A model generated the notes under the pieces. The model made no database searches and was not told where the DNA came from. It saw nothing but the letters and a program-made list of their open reading frames with translations. Shown in pieces: positions 1 to 8,764 of a stretch of 64,000 nt of DNA. Source of the DNA: Streptococcus varani (GTDB taxonomy: Bacteria; Bacillota; Bacilli; Lactobacillales; Streptococcaceae). The stretch's first letter is position 1; each line of letters opens with the position of its first letter. The stretch is from assembly GCF_001375655.1 (NCBI RefSeq), contig NZ_CTEN01000001.1, forward strand, positions 558,001 through 622,000. The letters are read 5' to 3'. The position numbers and the translations under genes were made by a program.

Positions 1-529
1 GATATACGGCAAAACGATTAGTAAAATACTTCTTCTTGTCATCATTATTGCGGTTTTAGGTGTGTCAAATGGCATGTTGCTTGGAACCATGCGTTTGCCG
101 CAGGCCTTCGCTCAGTTAGGTTGGATCAAAAATCCAAAGTTTGCTAAGTTAAACTTGAAGTATCAGTTATCCATCCCTGCCAGTCTATCTGTAGTAGCGG
201 TAGCCTATATCTGGCTTGCTGTTCACTATTTGGTCAGCAAATTCAATCTCTTACCGGGTTCAGATATCAGCGAAATCGCTATTGTCTTTAATAACTTATC
301 CTTTGTCTTTCTTTATATCATCGTATTGAGACTATATCGTAAAGGAATTATCAAGAATAAGTTGACTGGACTCATCGCGCCTCTTCTGGCTATCCTCTCT
401 GCACTCATTCTCTTGCTTGGTGGACTTCTAACTAACTTTAAAACAGTGACATTCTTCTTACTCTTCTGTCTGCTTTTCTGCTTGGCTGCCTTTGCTTATT
501 ACCAAAAAAATCAAAGAGAAAAGGGATAA
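1..529 (+). CDS. Amino-acid permease-like membrane protein, C-terminal part (5' end outside window)
   Basis: The frame is open from base 2 into the window start, so this is the 3' part of a longer gene; the GTG/ATG codons near 62-76 are internal. The visible ~175 residues hold about four hydrophobic segments and a short basic tail ending in a Lys/Arg-rich stretch. The segment GTMRLPQAFAQ followed by a loop containing FAKLNLKY resembles the late helices of APC-superfamily amino-acid transporters, where a similar loop precedes the last helices. The substrate cannot be read from this fragment. The family call is moderate; multi-pass inner-membrane location is clear. Confidence 0.55.
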   Translation, partial: IYGKTISKILLLVIIIAVLGVSNGMLLGTMRLPQAFAQLGWIKNPKFAKLNLKYQLSIPASLSVVAVAYIWLAVHYLVSKFNLLPGSDISEIAIVFNNLSFVFLYIIVLRLYRKGIIKNKLTGLIAPLLAILSALILLLGGLLTNFKTVTFFLLFCLLFCLAAFAYYQKNQREKG

Positions 530-573
530 AAGCCTATATCTTTGGTATGAGTGAAAAATATCTGTCATTTCTA

Positions 574-602
574 TTGCCAAACGCTCTTCTTTCTGGTAGA
601 AT
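574..602 (+). promoter_or_regulatory. rpmB promoter
   Basis: TTGCCA at 574-579, a 17-bp spacer and TAGAAT at 597-602 preceded by TGG (extended -10). It lies 57 bp upstream of the rpmB start and is the only good promoter in the gap. Confidence 0.65.
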
Positions 603-659
603 GTTTAAGTATGTGGTGCTAGCACATCCTTAATTAAACTACGTAGGAGGAAAACACAA

Positions 660-848
660 ATGGCTAAAGTATGTTACTTTACTGGTCGTAAGACTGTTTC
701 AGGAAACAACCGTTCACACGCGATGAACCAAACAAAACGTACAGTTAAACCAAATCTTCAAAAAGTTACTGTTTTAATCGATGGTAAACCTAAAAAAGTT
801 TGGGCTTCAGCTCGTGCTCTTAAATCAGGCAAAGTTGAACGCGTTTAA
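660..848 (+). CDS. rpmB: 50S ribosomal protein L28
   Basis: A 62-residue basic protein that matches bacterial L28 over its whole length: it starts [12 protein letters not shown], has the GNNRSHAMN segment and ends with the conserved [17 protein letters not shown] tail. L28 is a structural protein of the large ribosomal subunit. The start follows a strong Shine-Dalgarno (GGAGG at 647-651). It has its own promoter and is followed at once by an intrinsic terminator, so it is monocistronic. The Cys pair seen in zinc-type L28 variants is absent. Confidence 0.97.
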   Translation: MAKVCYFTGRKTVSGNNRSHAMNQTKRTVKPNLQKVTVLIDGKPKKVWASARALKSGKVERV

Positions 849-849
849 G

Positions 850-873
850 AAAAAGGCCTCTGGCTTTTTTTTT
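850..873 (+). terminator. rpmB terminator
   Basis: A hairpin formed by AAAGGCC and GGCTTT around a TCT loop, running straight into a nine-T tract, directly behind the rpmB stop codon. Confidence 0.75.
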
Positions 874-957
874 GTCTTTGCGGAGAAGTTATTCTCTAAA
901 ATTTGGACTTATCTATGGAGTATTGTCTATCTACTGTTACTTCTGATAACCTTCTTT

Positions 958-986
958 TTTACATGCCAGGCAAAATATGATAAAAT
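958..986 (+). promoter_or_regulatory. Promoter of the Asp23-fakA operon
   Basis: TTTACA at 958-963, 17-bp spacer, TAAAAT at 981-986 preceded by TGA (extended -10). It sits about 30 bp upstream of the Asp23-family start codon and reads into fakA. Confidence 0.6.
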
Positions 987-1017
987 AGTGTGATAAAACT
1001 ATGTGAGGTAACAAAAC

Positions 1018-1383
1018 ATGACTGTTAAAATCAATACAAAAGATGGCCAAATCGAATTGACCGATGAGGTTATTGCGACTGTTGTAGGCGGCGCGACAAC
1101 TGAAAATTTTGGTGTTGTTGGAATGGCTAGTAAAGCAGCAATCAAGGACAACTTCCAAGCTCTTTTGCGTAAAGAAAACTATTCAAAAGGAGTGGTTGTT
1201 AAGACAACAGAATCTGGCGCTATCGCAGTTGATGTTTATACTGTGATGAGTTACGGTGTTAAAATTTCAGAAGTATCTCGCAATATTCAAGAACGTGTGA
1301 AATTCAACCTAGAAAACCAACTGGGGATCACTGCAGATACTGTTAATGTCTATATTCAAAATATCAAAGTCGTAGGAGAATAA
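1018..1383 (+). CDS. Asp23/Gls24 (YloU-like) family envelope protein
   Basis: A 121-residue Asp23/Gls24-family protein (DUF322). It shows the typical TVVGGATTENFGVVGMA segment near residues 20-40, the ESGAIAVDVYTVMSYGVKISEV strand-turn region (about 63-84), and a C-terminal VNVYIQNIKVVGE strand. This size and the position 2 bp before fakA match the yloU-yloV pair of Bacillus, in which the two genes are co-transcribed. Members of the family are cytosolic or membrane-peripheral and are linked to envelope stress; the exact role of this one is not established. The start ATG follows GAGGTAAC. Confidence 0.85.
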   Translation: MTVKINTKDGQIELTDEVIATVVGGATTENFGVVGMASKAAIKDNFQALLRKENYSKGVVVKTTESGAIAVDVYTVMSYGVKISEVSRNIQERVKFNLENQLGITADTVNVYIQNIKVVGE

Positions 1384-1385
1384 TT

Positions 1386-3056
1386 GTGTCTAAAATTACA
1401 ACTAGTTTACTTCAAGAAATGGTGCAAGCGGCATCAACTCGTTTGAATAAACAAGCCGAATATGTCAACTCTTTAAATGTCTTCCCTGTTCCAGATGGAG
1501 ACACAGGAACCAATATGGGGATGACGGTTACTAATGGTGCTAAAGAAGTGGCAGATAAAGCGGCCAATACTGTTGGTGAAGTGGGTCAAATCTTATCAAA
1601 AGGTTTGCTCATGGGCGCTCGTGGAAATTCAGGTGTTATTACCTCACAATTGTTCCGTGGTTTTGGTCAATCAATCAAAGGTAAAACTGAATTGGATGGT
1701 AAAGACCTGGCTCATGCCTTCCAATCAGGTGTTGAAGTGGCTTATAAAGCAGTTATGAAGCCAGTTGAAGGAACGATTTTGACTGTTTCTCGTGGTGCTG
1801 CAACTGCTGCTCTGAAAAAGGCAGAAGAAACTGACGACGCAATCGAAGTTATGCGCGCAACACTCAAGGGAGCTAAGCGTGCTCTTGCTAAGACACCCGA
1901 TATGCTACCTGTTTTGAAAGAAGTTGGAGTGGTCGATTCAGGTGGTCAAGGATTGGTTTATATCTATGAAGGATTTCTCTCAGCTCTAACTGGTGAGTAC
2001 ATTAAATCAGAAGACTTTGAAGCAACTCCAGCAGTTATGACGGAGATGATTAACGCAGAACACCATAAATCTGTTGCAGGTCATGTAGCGACAGAGGATA
2101 TCACTTTTGGTTACTGTACAGAGATCATGGTTGCCCTTCGTCAAGGTCCAACTTATGTGAAAGATTTTGATTACGAAGATTTCCGTAATTACCTTAACGA
2201 TTTGGGAGATTCTCTTCTTGTCGTTAATGATGACGAGATCGTCAAAGTACACGTTCATACAGAAGATCCAGGTTTGGTCATGCAAGCAGGACTTCAATAT
2301 GGTAGCTTGGTCAAGGTAAAAGTTGATAACATGCGTTCTCAACACGAAGCACAAGTTGAAAAAGTGGCGGCTGATGAATTCCAAAAACCTACTGAACAGA
2401 AAGAATATGCCATCATCGCAGTTGCTGCTGGACAAGGTTTGACAGATATCCTCAAAGCCCAAGGCGTTGATTATGTCATCTCTGGTGGTCAAACAATGAA
2501 TCCATCAACAGAAGATTTTGTCAAAGCGATTGACTTGGTGAATGCCCGCAATATTATCATCCTGCCGAATAACAAAAATATCTTTATGGCTGCTCAGACT
2601 GCTGCTGAAGTAGCAGAAGAAGCTGTTAAAGTGATTGAAACACGGACAGTGCCACAAGGATTGACTAGCCTCTTGGCCTTCGATCCTAGCCGCGATATTG
2701 AAGCGAACTTTACAGCTATGACGGCATCTTTGGCTGATGTGAAGAGCGGAAGTGTGACGACAGCGGTTCGTGACACCACTATTGATGGCCTAGAAATTCA
2801 TGAAAGTGATAATCTAGGTATGGTTGATGGAAAAATTGTGGTATCTAATCCGGATATGATGACGACTTTGGAAGCTACCTTTGTTAATATGCTAGACGAA
2901 GATAGTGAAATTGTGACTATCTACGTTGGGGAAGAAGGCGATGAAGAATTGGCTCAAAACCTAGCACAAACCTTGCAAGAACAACATGAAGACATTGAAG
3001 TGGATATTCATCAAGGAGACCAACCAGTCTATCCATATCTCTTTAGTGTTGAATAA
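1386..3056 (+). CDS. fakA: Fatty acid kinase subunit FakA (DAK2/YloV family)
   Basis: A 556-residue protein with an N-terminal DhaL/DAK2 kinase domain (about 1-200) and a DegV-like C-terminal half. The nucleotide and metal site is visible as FPVPDGDTGTNMGMT (about 30-44) and ARGNSGVI (about 79-86). FakA is the ATP-binding subunit that, with a lipid-binding FakB (DegV protein, not in this window), phosphorylates exogenous fatty acids to acyl-phosphates for phospholipid synthesis. The start is GTG at 1386, 2 bp after the Asp23 gene and behind TAGGAGAA. An IS1167-like element begins 12 bp after the stop, so the native downstream context is lost. Confidence 0.93.
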   Translation: MSKITTSLLQEMVQAASTRLNKQAEYVNSLNVFPVPDGDTGTNMGMTVTNGAKEVADKAANTVGEVGQILSKGLLMGARGNSGVITSQLFRGFGQSIKGKTELDGKDLAHAFQSGVEVAYKAVMKPVEGTILTVSRGAATAALKKAEETDDAIEVMRATLKGAKRALAKTPDMLPVLKEVGVVDSGGQGLVYIYEGFLSALTGEYIKSEDFEATPAVMTEMINAEHHKSVAGHVATEDITFGYCTEIMVALRQGPTYVKDFDYEDFRNYLNDLGDSLLVVNDDEIVKVHVHTEDPGLVMQAGLQYGSLVKVKVDNMRSQHEAQVEKVAADEFQKPTEQKEYAIIAVAAGQGLTDILKAQGVDYVISGGQTMNPSTEDFVKAIDLVNARNIIILPNNKNIFMAAQTAAEVAEEAVKVIETRTVPQGLTSLLAFDPSRDIEANFTAMTASLADVKSGSVTTAVRDTTIDGLEIHESDNLGMVDGKIVVSNPDMMTTLEATFVNMLDEDSEIVTIYVGEEGDEELAQNLAQTLQEQHEDIEVDIHQGDQPVYPYLFSVE

Positions 3057-3068
3057 AGGATAAATAAT

Positions 3069-4484
3069 GGCTCTTTGTCAACTGTAGTGGGTTGCTGAAA
3101 AGTCATAACCTGGAGAGGACCAACTTGGTTCTCTTCTTTTTGATGTTCAAAGCGATGAGAATTCTTAATTTAAAGTTGTCAAAGTTCCGGAAACCAAAGG
3201 CATTACGCTTAATGACTTTGATGAGGTTGTTAGTAGCGTCTAGTTTGGCGTTTGAATAGGGGAGTTCTAATGCGTTAATGATCTTGTCCTTATCCTTCAA
3301 AAAGGTTTTAAAAATAGTTTGAAAGATGGGATTTACGCTGGGAAGCAGCTCCTCAATGAGGTCAAAGAAATGTTCAGCTTGCTTCTTTTGAAAATGAAAA
3401 AGCAATAGTTGGTAAAGTTCATAGTGTTCTCGAAGTTCCTGCGAGTAAGAAAGTAGTTTTTTAAGAATCTCTTTGTTGGTTAAATGCATCCGAAAAGTAG
3501 GGCGATAAAAGCGTTTATCGCTGAGTTTACGGCTATCCTGTTGAATGAGTTTCCAGTAGCTTTTTAGCGCCTTGTATTCATGAGATTTTCTGTCAAACTG
3601 CTTCATGATTTGGATGCGCAGATGGTTCATGGCCCGACTCATATGTTGGACGATATGAAAGCGATCGAGGACAATTTTAGCGTTTGGAAATAATTTTTTA
3701 GCGATATCGTAGTAAGGACTAAACATGTCCATAGTGATGACTTTGACTCGGTTTCTCACCTGTCTGGAATAGCGGAGGAAGTGATTGCGAATGGTCGTTT
3801 GTGTTCGTCCATCTAGAATAGCTAAGATAGTAAGCGAGTCAAAATCTTGTGCGATGAAGCTCATTTTGCCCTTCTTGAAACTATATTCATCCCAGCTCAT
3901 GTGAGCTGGGAGCCAAGTTAGGTCAGTCTTGAATTGGAACTCCTTGAGTTTGCGAATGACTGTTGAAGTGGATACGGCCAAGCATTCAGCGATGTCTGTC
4001 ATAGAAGCTTTCTCAATCAGCTTTTGAGCAATCTTATGGTTAACAATAGCTGGTATTTGATGATTCTTCTTGACCAGAGAAGTTTCTGCGACAGCTATTT
4101 TTCCGCAATCCTGACAACGAAAACGACGTTTCCTTAAACGAATTAAGGTCTTATATCCAGCACATTCCAGATAGGGGATTTTAGATTCTTTTTGGAGGTC
4201 ATATTTAGCCATCTGACCATGACAGTTGTGGCATTTAGGAGCCGGATAGTCAAGTTTAGCGATGACTTCTTTATGAGTTCCAGCGTCCACATAATCTGAA
4301 ATGGTGATATTAGGGTCTTTTATTCCAAGTAAGTTTGTGATAAAATCAAATTGTTCCATATGAGTCTTTCTAAAATGATGGTTTTGTCGCTTTTCATTAT
4401 AGGTCATATGGGACTTTTTGTATACACTCAAAAAGGCTCCATAACCTCCATAGTGGTCTGACCCACTACAGAAATTATAGAGCC
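3069..4484 (-). mobile_element. IS1167-like element (ISL3 family), copy 1
   Basis: A 1416-bp element with imperfect 24-bp inverted repeats: GGCTCTTTGTCAACTGTAGT... at 3069 and GGCTCTATAATTTCTGTAGT... on the minus strand ending at 4484. The outer six and inner eleven bases agree. It has exactly the same length as copy 2 and is nearly identical to it, in the opposite orientation. The flanking octamers (TAAATAAT and TCTTTTAC) are not duplicates, so either the target duplication has decayed or the flanks come from two different insertion events. It separates fakA from recG. Confidence 0.9.
3103..4359 (-). CDS. IS1167-like transposase (ISL3 family), copy 1
   Basis: An intact 418-residue DDE transposase of the ISL3 family, if the usual start MEQFDFITNLLGIKD is used; the frame stays open 24 codons further upstream to 4431. 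The N-terminal zinc-binding part has CHNCHGQM (about residues 39-46) and CQDCGK (about 80-85). A helix-turn-helix lies near SMTDIAECLAVSTSTVIRKL. The catalytic core contains SWDEYSFKKGKMSFI, ITMDMFSPY and VLDRFHIVQHM, and ends with SNAKLDATNNLIKVIKRNAFG. It differs from copy 2 at only a few residues, so both transposed recently. Confidence 0.93.
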   Translation of the reverse strand: MEQFDFITNLLGIKDPNITISDYVDAGTHKEVIAKLDYPAPKCHNCHGQMAKYDLQKESKIPYLECAGYKTLIRLRKRRFRCQDCGKIAVAETSLVKKNHQIPAIVNHKIAQKLIEKASMTDIAECLAVSTSTVIRKLKEFQFKTDLTWLPAHMSWDEYSFKKGKMSFIAQDFDSLTILAILDGRTQTTIRNHFLRYSRQVRNRVKVITMDMFSPYYDIAKKLFPNAKIVLDRFHIVQHMSRAMNHLRIQIMKQFDRKSHEYKALKSYWKLIQQDSRKLSDKRFYRPTFRMHLTNKEILKKLLSYSQELREHYELYQLLLFHFQKKQAEHFFDLIEELLPSVNPIFQTIFKTFLKDKDKIINALELPYSNAKLDATNNLIKVIKRNAFGFRNFDNFKLRILIALNIKKKRTKLVLSRL

Positions 4485-4514
4485 TCTTTTACTATCTTTT
4501 TTCTTTTGCTTTTT

Positions 4515-4523
4515 TGGTATAAT
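4515..4523 (+). promoter_or_regulatory. Extended -10 promoter of recG, likely giving a leaderless mRNA
   Basis: TGGTATAAT at 4515-4523 is a perfect extended -10. Only six bases (AGTTCT) separate it from the recG ATG, so initiation 7 nt downstream would fall on the A of the start codon. No Shine-Dalgarno is present. Confidence 0.65.
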
Positions 4524-4529
4524 AGTTCT

Positions 4530-6548
4530 ATGAAATCTTTAACTGATTCTTTATCTGTCTTATCTGGTTTTGGTCCTAAGTCGGTAGAAAAATTTTTAAA
4601 ACTTGGTTTAGAGACCGTAGGTGATGCGCTTGTGTATTATCCTTTTCGTTATGAAGATTTTCAGTCTAAGTCCGTTTTGGACTTAATGAATGGTGAGAAG
4701 GCTTTGGTGCTTGGAGAGGTTATCAGTCCAGCAAGTGTTCAATATTATGGCTATAAGCGGAATCGATTGCGATTTTCTATTCGTCAAGGTGAAGTTGTTA
4801 TTGCAGTTTCTTTCTTTAATCAACCTTACTTGGTAGACAAAATTGAGGTTGGTGCTCAAATAGCAATTTGGGGGAAGTGGGATAAAACCAAAGCATCCCT
4901 TACCGGAATGAAGGTTTTAAGTCAAAGTCAGGATGATTTGCAGCCAGTTTATCATCTTGTTCAAGGTGTAAAGCAAGCGAGTTTAGTTAAGCTAATTCGG
5001 GAAGCAATAGATGCTGGGTACATAGATTTATTTGAAGAAAATCTGCCAGCAGAGTTATTAGAACGGTATCAGTTGCTCAATCGTCGCGATGCTATTGTCG
5101 CTATGCATTTTCCAAGAGACAAAGAAGAATATAAGCAGGCTTTGAGACGTGTTAAATTTGAAGAGCTTTTCTATTTTCAGATGAATTTGCAAAGTTTGAA
5201 GTCTGAAAATCGTAGACCAGATGCTGGTTTAGCTATTCCTCTTGATCAACAAGCCTTGTTGAATAAACTGAAACAGCTTCCGTTTGAATTGACGATTGCT
5301 CAAGAGCGTTCTTTAAAAGAAATCACTTCGGATATGGCTTCTTCCTCTCATATGAATCGTCTCTTGCAAGGGGATGTTGGTTCGGGAAAAACAGTTATTG
5401 CTGGTCTTGCTATGTATGTAGCTCATAGGGCTGGTTTTCAGTCGGCCATGATGGTGCCAACGGAGATTTTAGCAGAGCAACATTATGAGAGTTTGAGTCA
5501 ATTATTTCCAGAGTTGTCTATCGTACTTTTGACTGGTAGTATGAAATCAGCTGTTAGGAGGTCTGCTTTAGCAGCCATAGAATCTGGTCAAGTGGATTTG
5601 ATTATTGGGACACATGCCTTGATTCAGGAGGGAGTCAATTATCATCATTTGGGTCTGGTTATAACAGATGAGCAACATCGTTTTGGGGTCAAGCAACGAC
5701 GAATTTTTCGTGAAAAGGGTGAAAATCCAGATGTTTTGATGATGACAGCCACTCCCATTCCTAGAACTCTAGCCATTACAGCTTTTGGGGAGATGGATGT
5801 TTCTATTATTGATCAGTTGCCAGCTGGTCGCAAAGAAATTGTGACACGTTGGGTGAAGCATGAGCAACTTTCTCTTGTTTTGGAATGGATGGGGAAGGAG
5901 ATTGCAAAGGGAGCACAAGTTTACGTTGTTTCTCCATTAATTGAAGAATCGGAAGCCTTGGACTTAAAGAACGCTATTGCTTTGGAAGAGGAGTTGCTGG
6001 CTTATTTTGGCGATTCTGTTAAAATTGCTCTCTTGCATGGTCAGATGAAAAATCAGGATAAAGAAGCTGTTATGCAGGATTTCAAGGCTGGAAAAACGGA
6101 TTTATTGGTTTCAACCACTGTTATCGAAGTCGGAGTCAATGTTCCAAATGCGACGATTATGATGATTATGGATGCGGATCGCTTTGGTCTTAGTCAGTTG
6201 CATCAACTTCGTGGCCGTGTTGGTCGTGGACACAAGCAATCCTATGCTATTTTGGTTGCTAATCCTAAGACGGATTCAGGTAAAGAGCGGATGCAAGCCA
6301 TGACGGAGACGACAGATGGTTTTGTACTAGCTGAGAAGGATCTGCAGATGCGGGGATCTGGTGAAGTGTTTGGGACGCGACAATCGGGGTTGCCCGAATT
6401 TCAAGTGGCAAATATAATAGAGGACTTTCCGATATTGGAGGAGGCTAGACGGGTTGCTAGTCAGATTACTGCTGAGCCAAAATGGCAGAATAATCCTAAA
6501 TGGAGAATGATTGCCAAAGACATGTCTAGACCTAGTAAATTGGATTGA
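4530..6548 (+). CDS. recG: ATP-dependent DNA helicase RecG
   Basis: A 672-residue superfamily-2 helicase of normal RecG length. The N-terminal helix-hairpin and wedge (OB) domain cover about 1-230. Walker A GDVGSGKT lies at about 281-288, the DEQH box near 379, TATPIPRT just behind it, and the C-terminal helicase domain carries STTVIEVGVNVPNA and QLRGRVGRG. RecG remodels stalled replication forks and branch-migrates Holliday junctions. The start at 4530 is chosen because it begins MKSLTDSLSVLSGFGP as in family members and sits six bases from an extended -10. The upstream neighbour is an IS end. Confidence 0.95.
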   Translation: MKSLTDSLSVLSGFGPKSVEKFLKLGLETVGDALVYYPFRYEDFQSKSVLDLMNGEKALVLGEVISPASVQYYGYKRNRLRFSIRQGEVVIAVSFFNQPYLVDKIEVGAQIAIWGKWDKTKASLTGMKVLSQSQDDLQPVYHLVQGVKQASLVKLIREAIDAGYIDLFEENLPAELLERYQLLNRRDAIVAMHFPRDKEEYKQALRRVKFEELFYFQMNLQSLKSENRRPDAGLAIPLDQQALLNKLKQLPFELTIAQERSLKEITSDMASSSHMNRLLQGDVGSGKTVIAGLAMYVAHRAGFQSAMMVPTEILAEQHYESLSQLFPELSIVLLTGSMKSAVRRSALAAIESGQVDLIIGTHALIQEGVNYHHLGLVITDEQHRFGVKQRRIFREKGENPDVLMMTATPIPRTLAITAFGEMDVSIIDQLPAGRKEIVTRWVKHEQLSLVLEWMGKEIAKGAQVYVVSPLIEESEALDLKNAIALEEELLAYFGDSVKIALLHGQMKNQDKEAVMQDFKAGKTDLLVSTTVIEVGVNVPNATIMMIMDADRFGLSQLHQLRGRVGRGHKQSYAILVANPKTDSGKERMQAMTETTDGFVLAEKDLQMRGSGEVFGTRQSGLPEFQVANIIEDFPILEEARRVASQITAEPKWQNNPKWRMIAKDMSRPSKLD

Positions 6549-6622
6549 AATAGTTGGGGACCAAAGTTTGCTTTCACTAGTGATAGTCAAGGAGTTTTAT
6601 AGTTTTGAATTAACTTCAATAC

Positions 6623-6682
6623 GTTGTCACTATTGGCTTGCCCTATTCCAGTTGAGAGAAACTTAGTTTCTTTTATTTCCAA
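6623..6682. repeat. 60-bp dispersed repeat, copy A
   Basis: An ungapped 60-bp match to 29952-30011 with about 46 identical positions (77%), ending in TTTTATTTCCAA in both. It lies in the 265-bp stretch between recG and the asparaginase terminator, in which I see no gene. I do not recognise the repeat as BOX, RUP or SPRITE. Confidence 0.5.
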
Positions 6683-6813
6683 TCTCAAACAGTCTATTCC
6701 CAGCCTGCTTGAGCTACCTGTACCTTAGTTCCTAGTCCTAAAGCTAATTCATTTGACTATAACTCATCTAATTTTGATTTTTAGATAGACATTCATAACA
6801 CATAGGATAAAAT

Positions 6814-6864
6814 AAAAGAGGCCTAGAACCTGCACTCTTAAGGAGTCGTTCTAAACCTCTTTTT
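6814..6864. terminator. Bidirectional terminator between recG and asparaginase
   Basis: The arms AAAAGAGG...AGAAC and GTTCT...CCTCTTTT form a long hairpin with A-rich and T-rich ends, fitting termination of the convergent recG and asparaginase transcripts. Confidence 0.7.
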
Positions 6865-6882
6865 ATTTGTTGCTGGTTGGGA

Positions 6883-7839
6883 TTATCCTTGGATATAGTC
6901 AGCTAATTCTTGTCCTTCAAGTCCGGCATTTAGAGCGATAAGGAGTTTGATACGAGCTTTTTGAGCGTTCAGTTCTTTGACAAAGAGAACTCCGTTTTCC
7001 TCCAGTTGAACGCCCCCACCTTCATAGGCATACACGGGTTCAGCAATACCGTTGAAACAACGAGAAACGAGGACGACAGGAAGTTCTTTTGTGAGGCGAT
7101 AGAGACTTGGTAAGACGGATGGTGGTAGATTCCCAGCACCTAATGCTTCGATGACTAAGCCAGAAATAGTCTTAGCATCTAGAGCATCTAGAAGGATCGT
7201 ATCCATATTGGCATAAGCCTTGATAATGGGAACTCTTCCAGAAATATTTTCTAGATGAAACCGAACACGTTCTCCAGTTTTGCTAAAGAAGAGGACTTCT
7301 CGTTTAGTAACCAGTCCAATTGGACCGTGAGTTGGCGTCTGAAATGTGGAAACATTAGTGGTATGGGTCTTAGTAACGAACTTGGCAGTATGAATTTCAT
7401 CGTTCATGACCAGAAGAACTCCCTTATCTACAGATTTTGGGTCTGCAGCAACTCGGAGAGCGGAGAGATAGTTATAAACGCCATCACTTCCCAATTCATT
7501 TGAAGAGCGCATAGCTCCAGTTAGGACAATTGGTTTTTTGGGGATAGCCATGGTATCTAGGAAGTAAGCTGTTTCTTCTAAGGTATCTGTGCCATGAGTA
7601 ATGACAAATCCATCGTAATTCTCTGCATTTTCACGGATCACTTGGTAGAGTCCAATCATATGTTCAAAACTAACATGAGGACTAGGGATATTATAAAAAT
7701 CGAGAGAGGTAACTTGGATATTTTCCAAGGGATTGGCAACATGGACCATGGGATTTTCTGGACCAGAAGCCACCTGTCCCCGGTCGTCGACTTGCATAGA
7801 TATGGTGCCACCTGTGTGGAGTACTAATATATTTTTCAT
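6883..7839 (-). CDS. L-asparaginase
   Basis: A 318-residue asparaginase that hydrolyses L-asparagine to aspartate and ammonia. Both catalytic threonine motifs are visible: LVLHTGGTISM at residues 5-15 and THGTDTLEETA at about 82-92, plus GAMRSSNELGSDG (about 109-121) of the active-site loop. There is no signal peptide, so it is the cytoplasmic (type I-like) form. The start is placed at 7839 (MKNILVLHTGG) rather than the ATG 21 bp upstream, because the protein then begins as in the family. It is divergent from the Cof-type gene. Confidence 0.9.
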   Translation of the reverse strand: MKNILVLHTGGTISMQVDDRGQVASGPENPMVHVANPLENIQVTSLDFYNIPSPHVSFEHMIGLYQVIRENAENYDGFVITHGTDTLEETAYFLDTMAIPKKPIVLTGAMRSSNELGSDGVYNYLSALRVAADPKSVDKGVLLVMNDEIHTAKFVTKTHTTNVSTFQTPTHGPIGLVTKREVLFFSKTGERVRFHLENISGRVPIIKAYANMDTILLDALDAKTISGLVIEALGAGNLPPSVLPSLYRLTKELPVVLVSRCFNGIAEPVYAYEGGGVQLEENGVLFVKELNAQKARIKLLIALNAGLEGQELADYIQG

Positions 7840-7865
7840 AAAGTTTTCAGAATCTTTCAAAATTA

Positions 7866-7874
7866 TGCTATAAT
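7866..7874 (+). promoter_or_regulatory. Extended -10 promoter of the Cof-type gene
   Basis: TGCTATAAT, a perfect extended -10, lies 39 bp upstream of the chosen start codon at 7914. No good -35 is visible. Confidence 0.55.
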
Positions 7875-7913
7875 TATTCTATCATAAAATTAAGAAAGAG
7901 GGTGATGATTCTG

Positions 7914-8759
7914 ATGATAAAAGCTGTTTTTTTAGATATTGATGGGACCTTGTTGACAGATAGTCGAACAATTAGTCCATCAACCATTCAGGTCATCAAC
8001 CGCCTCAAGAGAAAAGGAATTTTGGTGGGTTTGGCTACAGGTCGCGATCCCCGTTTTGTTTTACAATATATGGCTTCTCTGGGCATGGATTTAGCCATCG
8101 TTTATAATGGGCAATATATCCTTTCTCGGGAAAAGGTTCTCTTTGATAATCCTTTGGCAGAAGAAGATATCCGTCATTTGCTAGCCTACGCACAAAAGAA
8201 TAAATTTGCCCTATCTTTTGGAACGGCCTCAGGAGTGACTGGTTCTGGGATTATGAATGCTGGTTCGGGAAGTTTAGGGTATCGGATTTCGCGTTTGATT
8301 CCACATTCCTGGGCTGATGCGATTGTCTTTATTTTTAATCGCTTGGTACGATTTATTCGGCCTCAGAGACAGTTGGATTTATATACTCTCTTTCAACAGT
8401 CTATTTACCAGATAATGATGATCGTCAGCGAGTTTGATACGAAAAAATTGGTAGCAGAATTTCCTGGCCTTGCGATTACCCGATCTAGCCCTTATGCTAT
8501 TGATGTCATTAATAAAGGCATGTCAAAATTAAAGGGGATAGAGAAATTGGGTCAACTGTATGGCTTCACGATGGATCAAGTGATGGCTTTTGGAGACTCC
8601 AGAAATGATGTAGAAATGTTAGCGGGTGTGAAATATTCCGTTGCCATGGGAAATGCCTCTAAGAAGGTGAAGCAAGTTGCTCGTTATGTGACCTCTTCCA
8701 ATAATGAAGATGGAATTTATCAGGCAGCCCTCCATTTTGGATTGCTGGATGAAGAATAA
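7914..8759 (+). CDS. Cof-type HAD-superfamily phosphatase
   Basis: A 281-residue Cof/IIB-subfamily HAD hydrolase. Motif I is FLDIDGTLLTD (residues 6-16), the C2 cap domain covers roughly 85-190, and motif IV is GDSRNDVEMLAGV near 225-237, followed by the usual VAMGNA. These enzymes dephosphorylate sugar phosphates or flavin and cofactor phosphates; the substrate cannot be told from sequence. Three nested starts exist (7902, 7905, 7914). The start at 7914 is preferred because AAGAAAGAGGG lies about 11 bases upstream, and the DxD motif then falls at the usual distance. Confidence 0.88.
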   Translation: MIKAVFLDIDGTLLTDSRTISPSTIQVINRLKRKGILVGLATGRDPRFVLQYMASLGMDLAIVYNGQYILSREKVLFDNPLAEEDIRHLLAYAQKNKFALSFGTASGVTGSGIMNAGSGSLGYRISRLIPHSWADAIVFIFNRLVRFIRPQRQLDLYTLFQQSIYQIMMIVSEFDTKKLVAEFPGLAITRSSPYAIDVINKGMSKLKGIEKLGQLYGFTMDQVMAFGDSRNDVEMLAGVKYSVAMGNASKKVKQVARYVTSSNNEDGIYQAALHFGLLDEE

Positions 8760-8764
8760 AACAC

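Noticed and set aside
2007..2492. 161-codon open frame on the minus strand inside fakA
   Set aside because: It lies wholly within a conserved gene, is rich in unusual Cys/His/Phe combinations and has no ribosome binding site; it is a shadow frame.
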